NCBI GenBank assembly: GCA_047618505.1 | Contig: JBLHLB010000285.1 | Location: forward strand, 1 to 5,565 | Direction: 5' to 3' | From: JBLHLB01 sp047618505 | GTDB lineage: Bacteria; Planctomycetota; UBA1135; GCA-002686595 | DNA length: 5,565 bases | Shown: positions 5,495-5,565 of the stretch, in pieces | How positions within the stretch are numbered: the stretch's first letter is position 1 | How the letters are laid out: every line of letters begins with the position of its first letter | The notes under the pieces: generated by a model | What the model was told of the DNA's origin: nothing | Database searches by the model: none | The model's input: only the letters and a program-made list of their open reading frames with translations | Program-made: the position numbers and the translations under genes

Positions 5495-5565
5495 CGTTTT
5501 GCAGAAGGGACCCATAGGGGTCCAGCTTGGTCCCCATGGGGAGCCACTGGGGCCACTGGGGCCAC
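5495..5565 (-). promoter_or_regulatory. Structured leader upstream of rplM with overlapping dyads
   Basis: Three overlapping dyads lie here. A 6-bp stem with a 4-base loop joins 5508-5513 to 5518-5523 (GGACCC/GGGTCC). A competing stem joins 5517-5523 to 5529-5535 (four pairs, one T-T mismatch, then three pairs). TCCCCATGGGGA (5531-5542) is a 12-bp perfect palindrome. The first two share 5518-5523 and so exclude each other. They sit 14 bases or more upstream of the chosen rplM start and could act in attenuation or autoregulation. All three minus-strand frames stay open to the window edge, and one ends in TGA overlapping the rplM ATG, so an upstream coding gene cannot be excluded. Confidence 0.4.
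5538..5565. repeat. Short 9-bp tandem repeat at the right window edge
   Basis: GGGGCCACT recurs at 5549 and 5558, preceded by a variant with an extra A (GGGGAGCCACT, 5538-5548); the last copy is cut by the window edge after eight bases. In one minus-strand frame it reads Val-Ala-Pro repeats. It could be a small leader repeat or the tail of an upstream gene. Confidence 0.6.

Noticed and set aside
5491..5565. Tail of an upstream gene ending in TGA that overlaps the rplM ATG
   Set aside because: All three minus-strand frames are open to the edge, and this one lacks the GC-rich third positions of the neighbouring genes. It cannot be supported from 75 bases.

Overview
The window is a bacterial chromosome segment in which every convincing gene lies on the minus strand. 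It looks like a deep-branching Planctomycetota genome. The main evidence is the sigma factor, whose C-terminal cysteine/histidine segment resembles extended sigma-70-like proteins I associate with that phylum. High GC, GC-rich third codon positions and weak or absent Shine-Dalgarno sequences fit but are not specific. The taxonomic call is an inference from motifs, not a database result.

Read in the direction of transcription (from high to low coordinates), the window starts with a structured leader (5495-5565) and the ribosomal protein operon rplM-rpsI (L13 then S9, overlapping as ATGA). A strong intrinsic terminator (4593-4644) with a 17-bp perfect stem follows. Next comes a non-coding stretch of about 470 bp: a 29-bp tandem repeat array (4335-4591), whose first unit carries a copy of the terminator stem core, and then a very G-rich (minus strand) leader (4120-4334) with a canonical G-quadruplex motif. 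This leads into a yebC/TACO1-family translation factor gene (3370-4119).

After a 132-bp gap with two small dyads comes a two-gene unit whose stop and start codons abut (TGAATG). It encodes a receiver-like protein with a degenerate GGDEF domain (2311-3237) and an ECF-like sigma factor with a C-terminal C/H/C-x2-C extension (1384-2310). The coupling suggests a signal-input protein and its dedicated sigma factor, which is the most interesting functional unit here. A short open frame with coding-like codon use (1230-1412) overlaps the sigma factor's 3' end.

A gap of about 370 bp with a 9-bp perfect inverted repeat separates this unit from the last gene. That gene is an exported M28-family metallopeptidase, which begins at 855 (or 912) and runs off the left edge. 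It has no in-window stop on its strand and is seen only as its N-terminal 285 residues.
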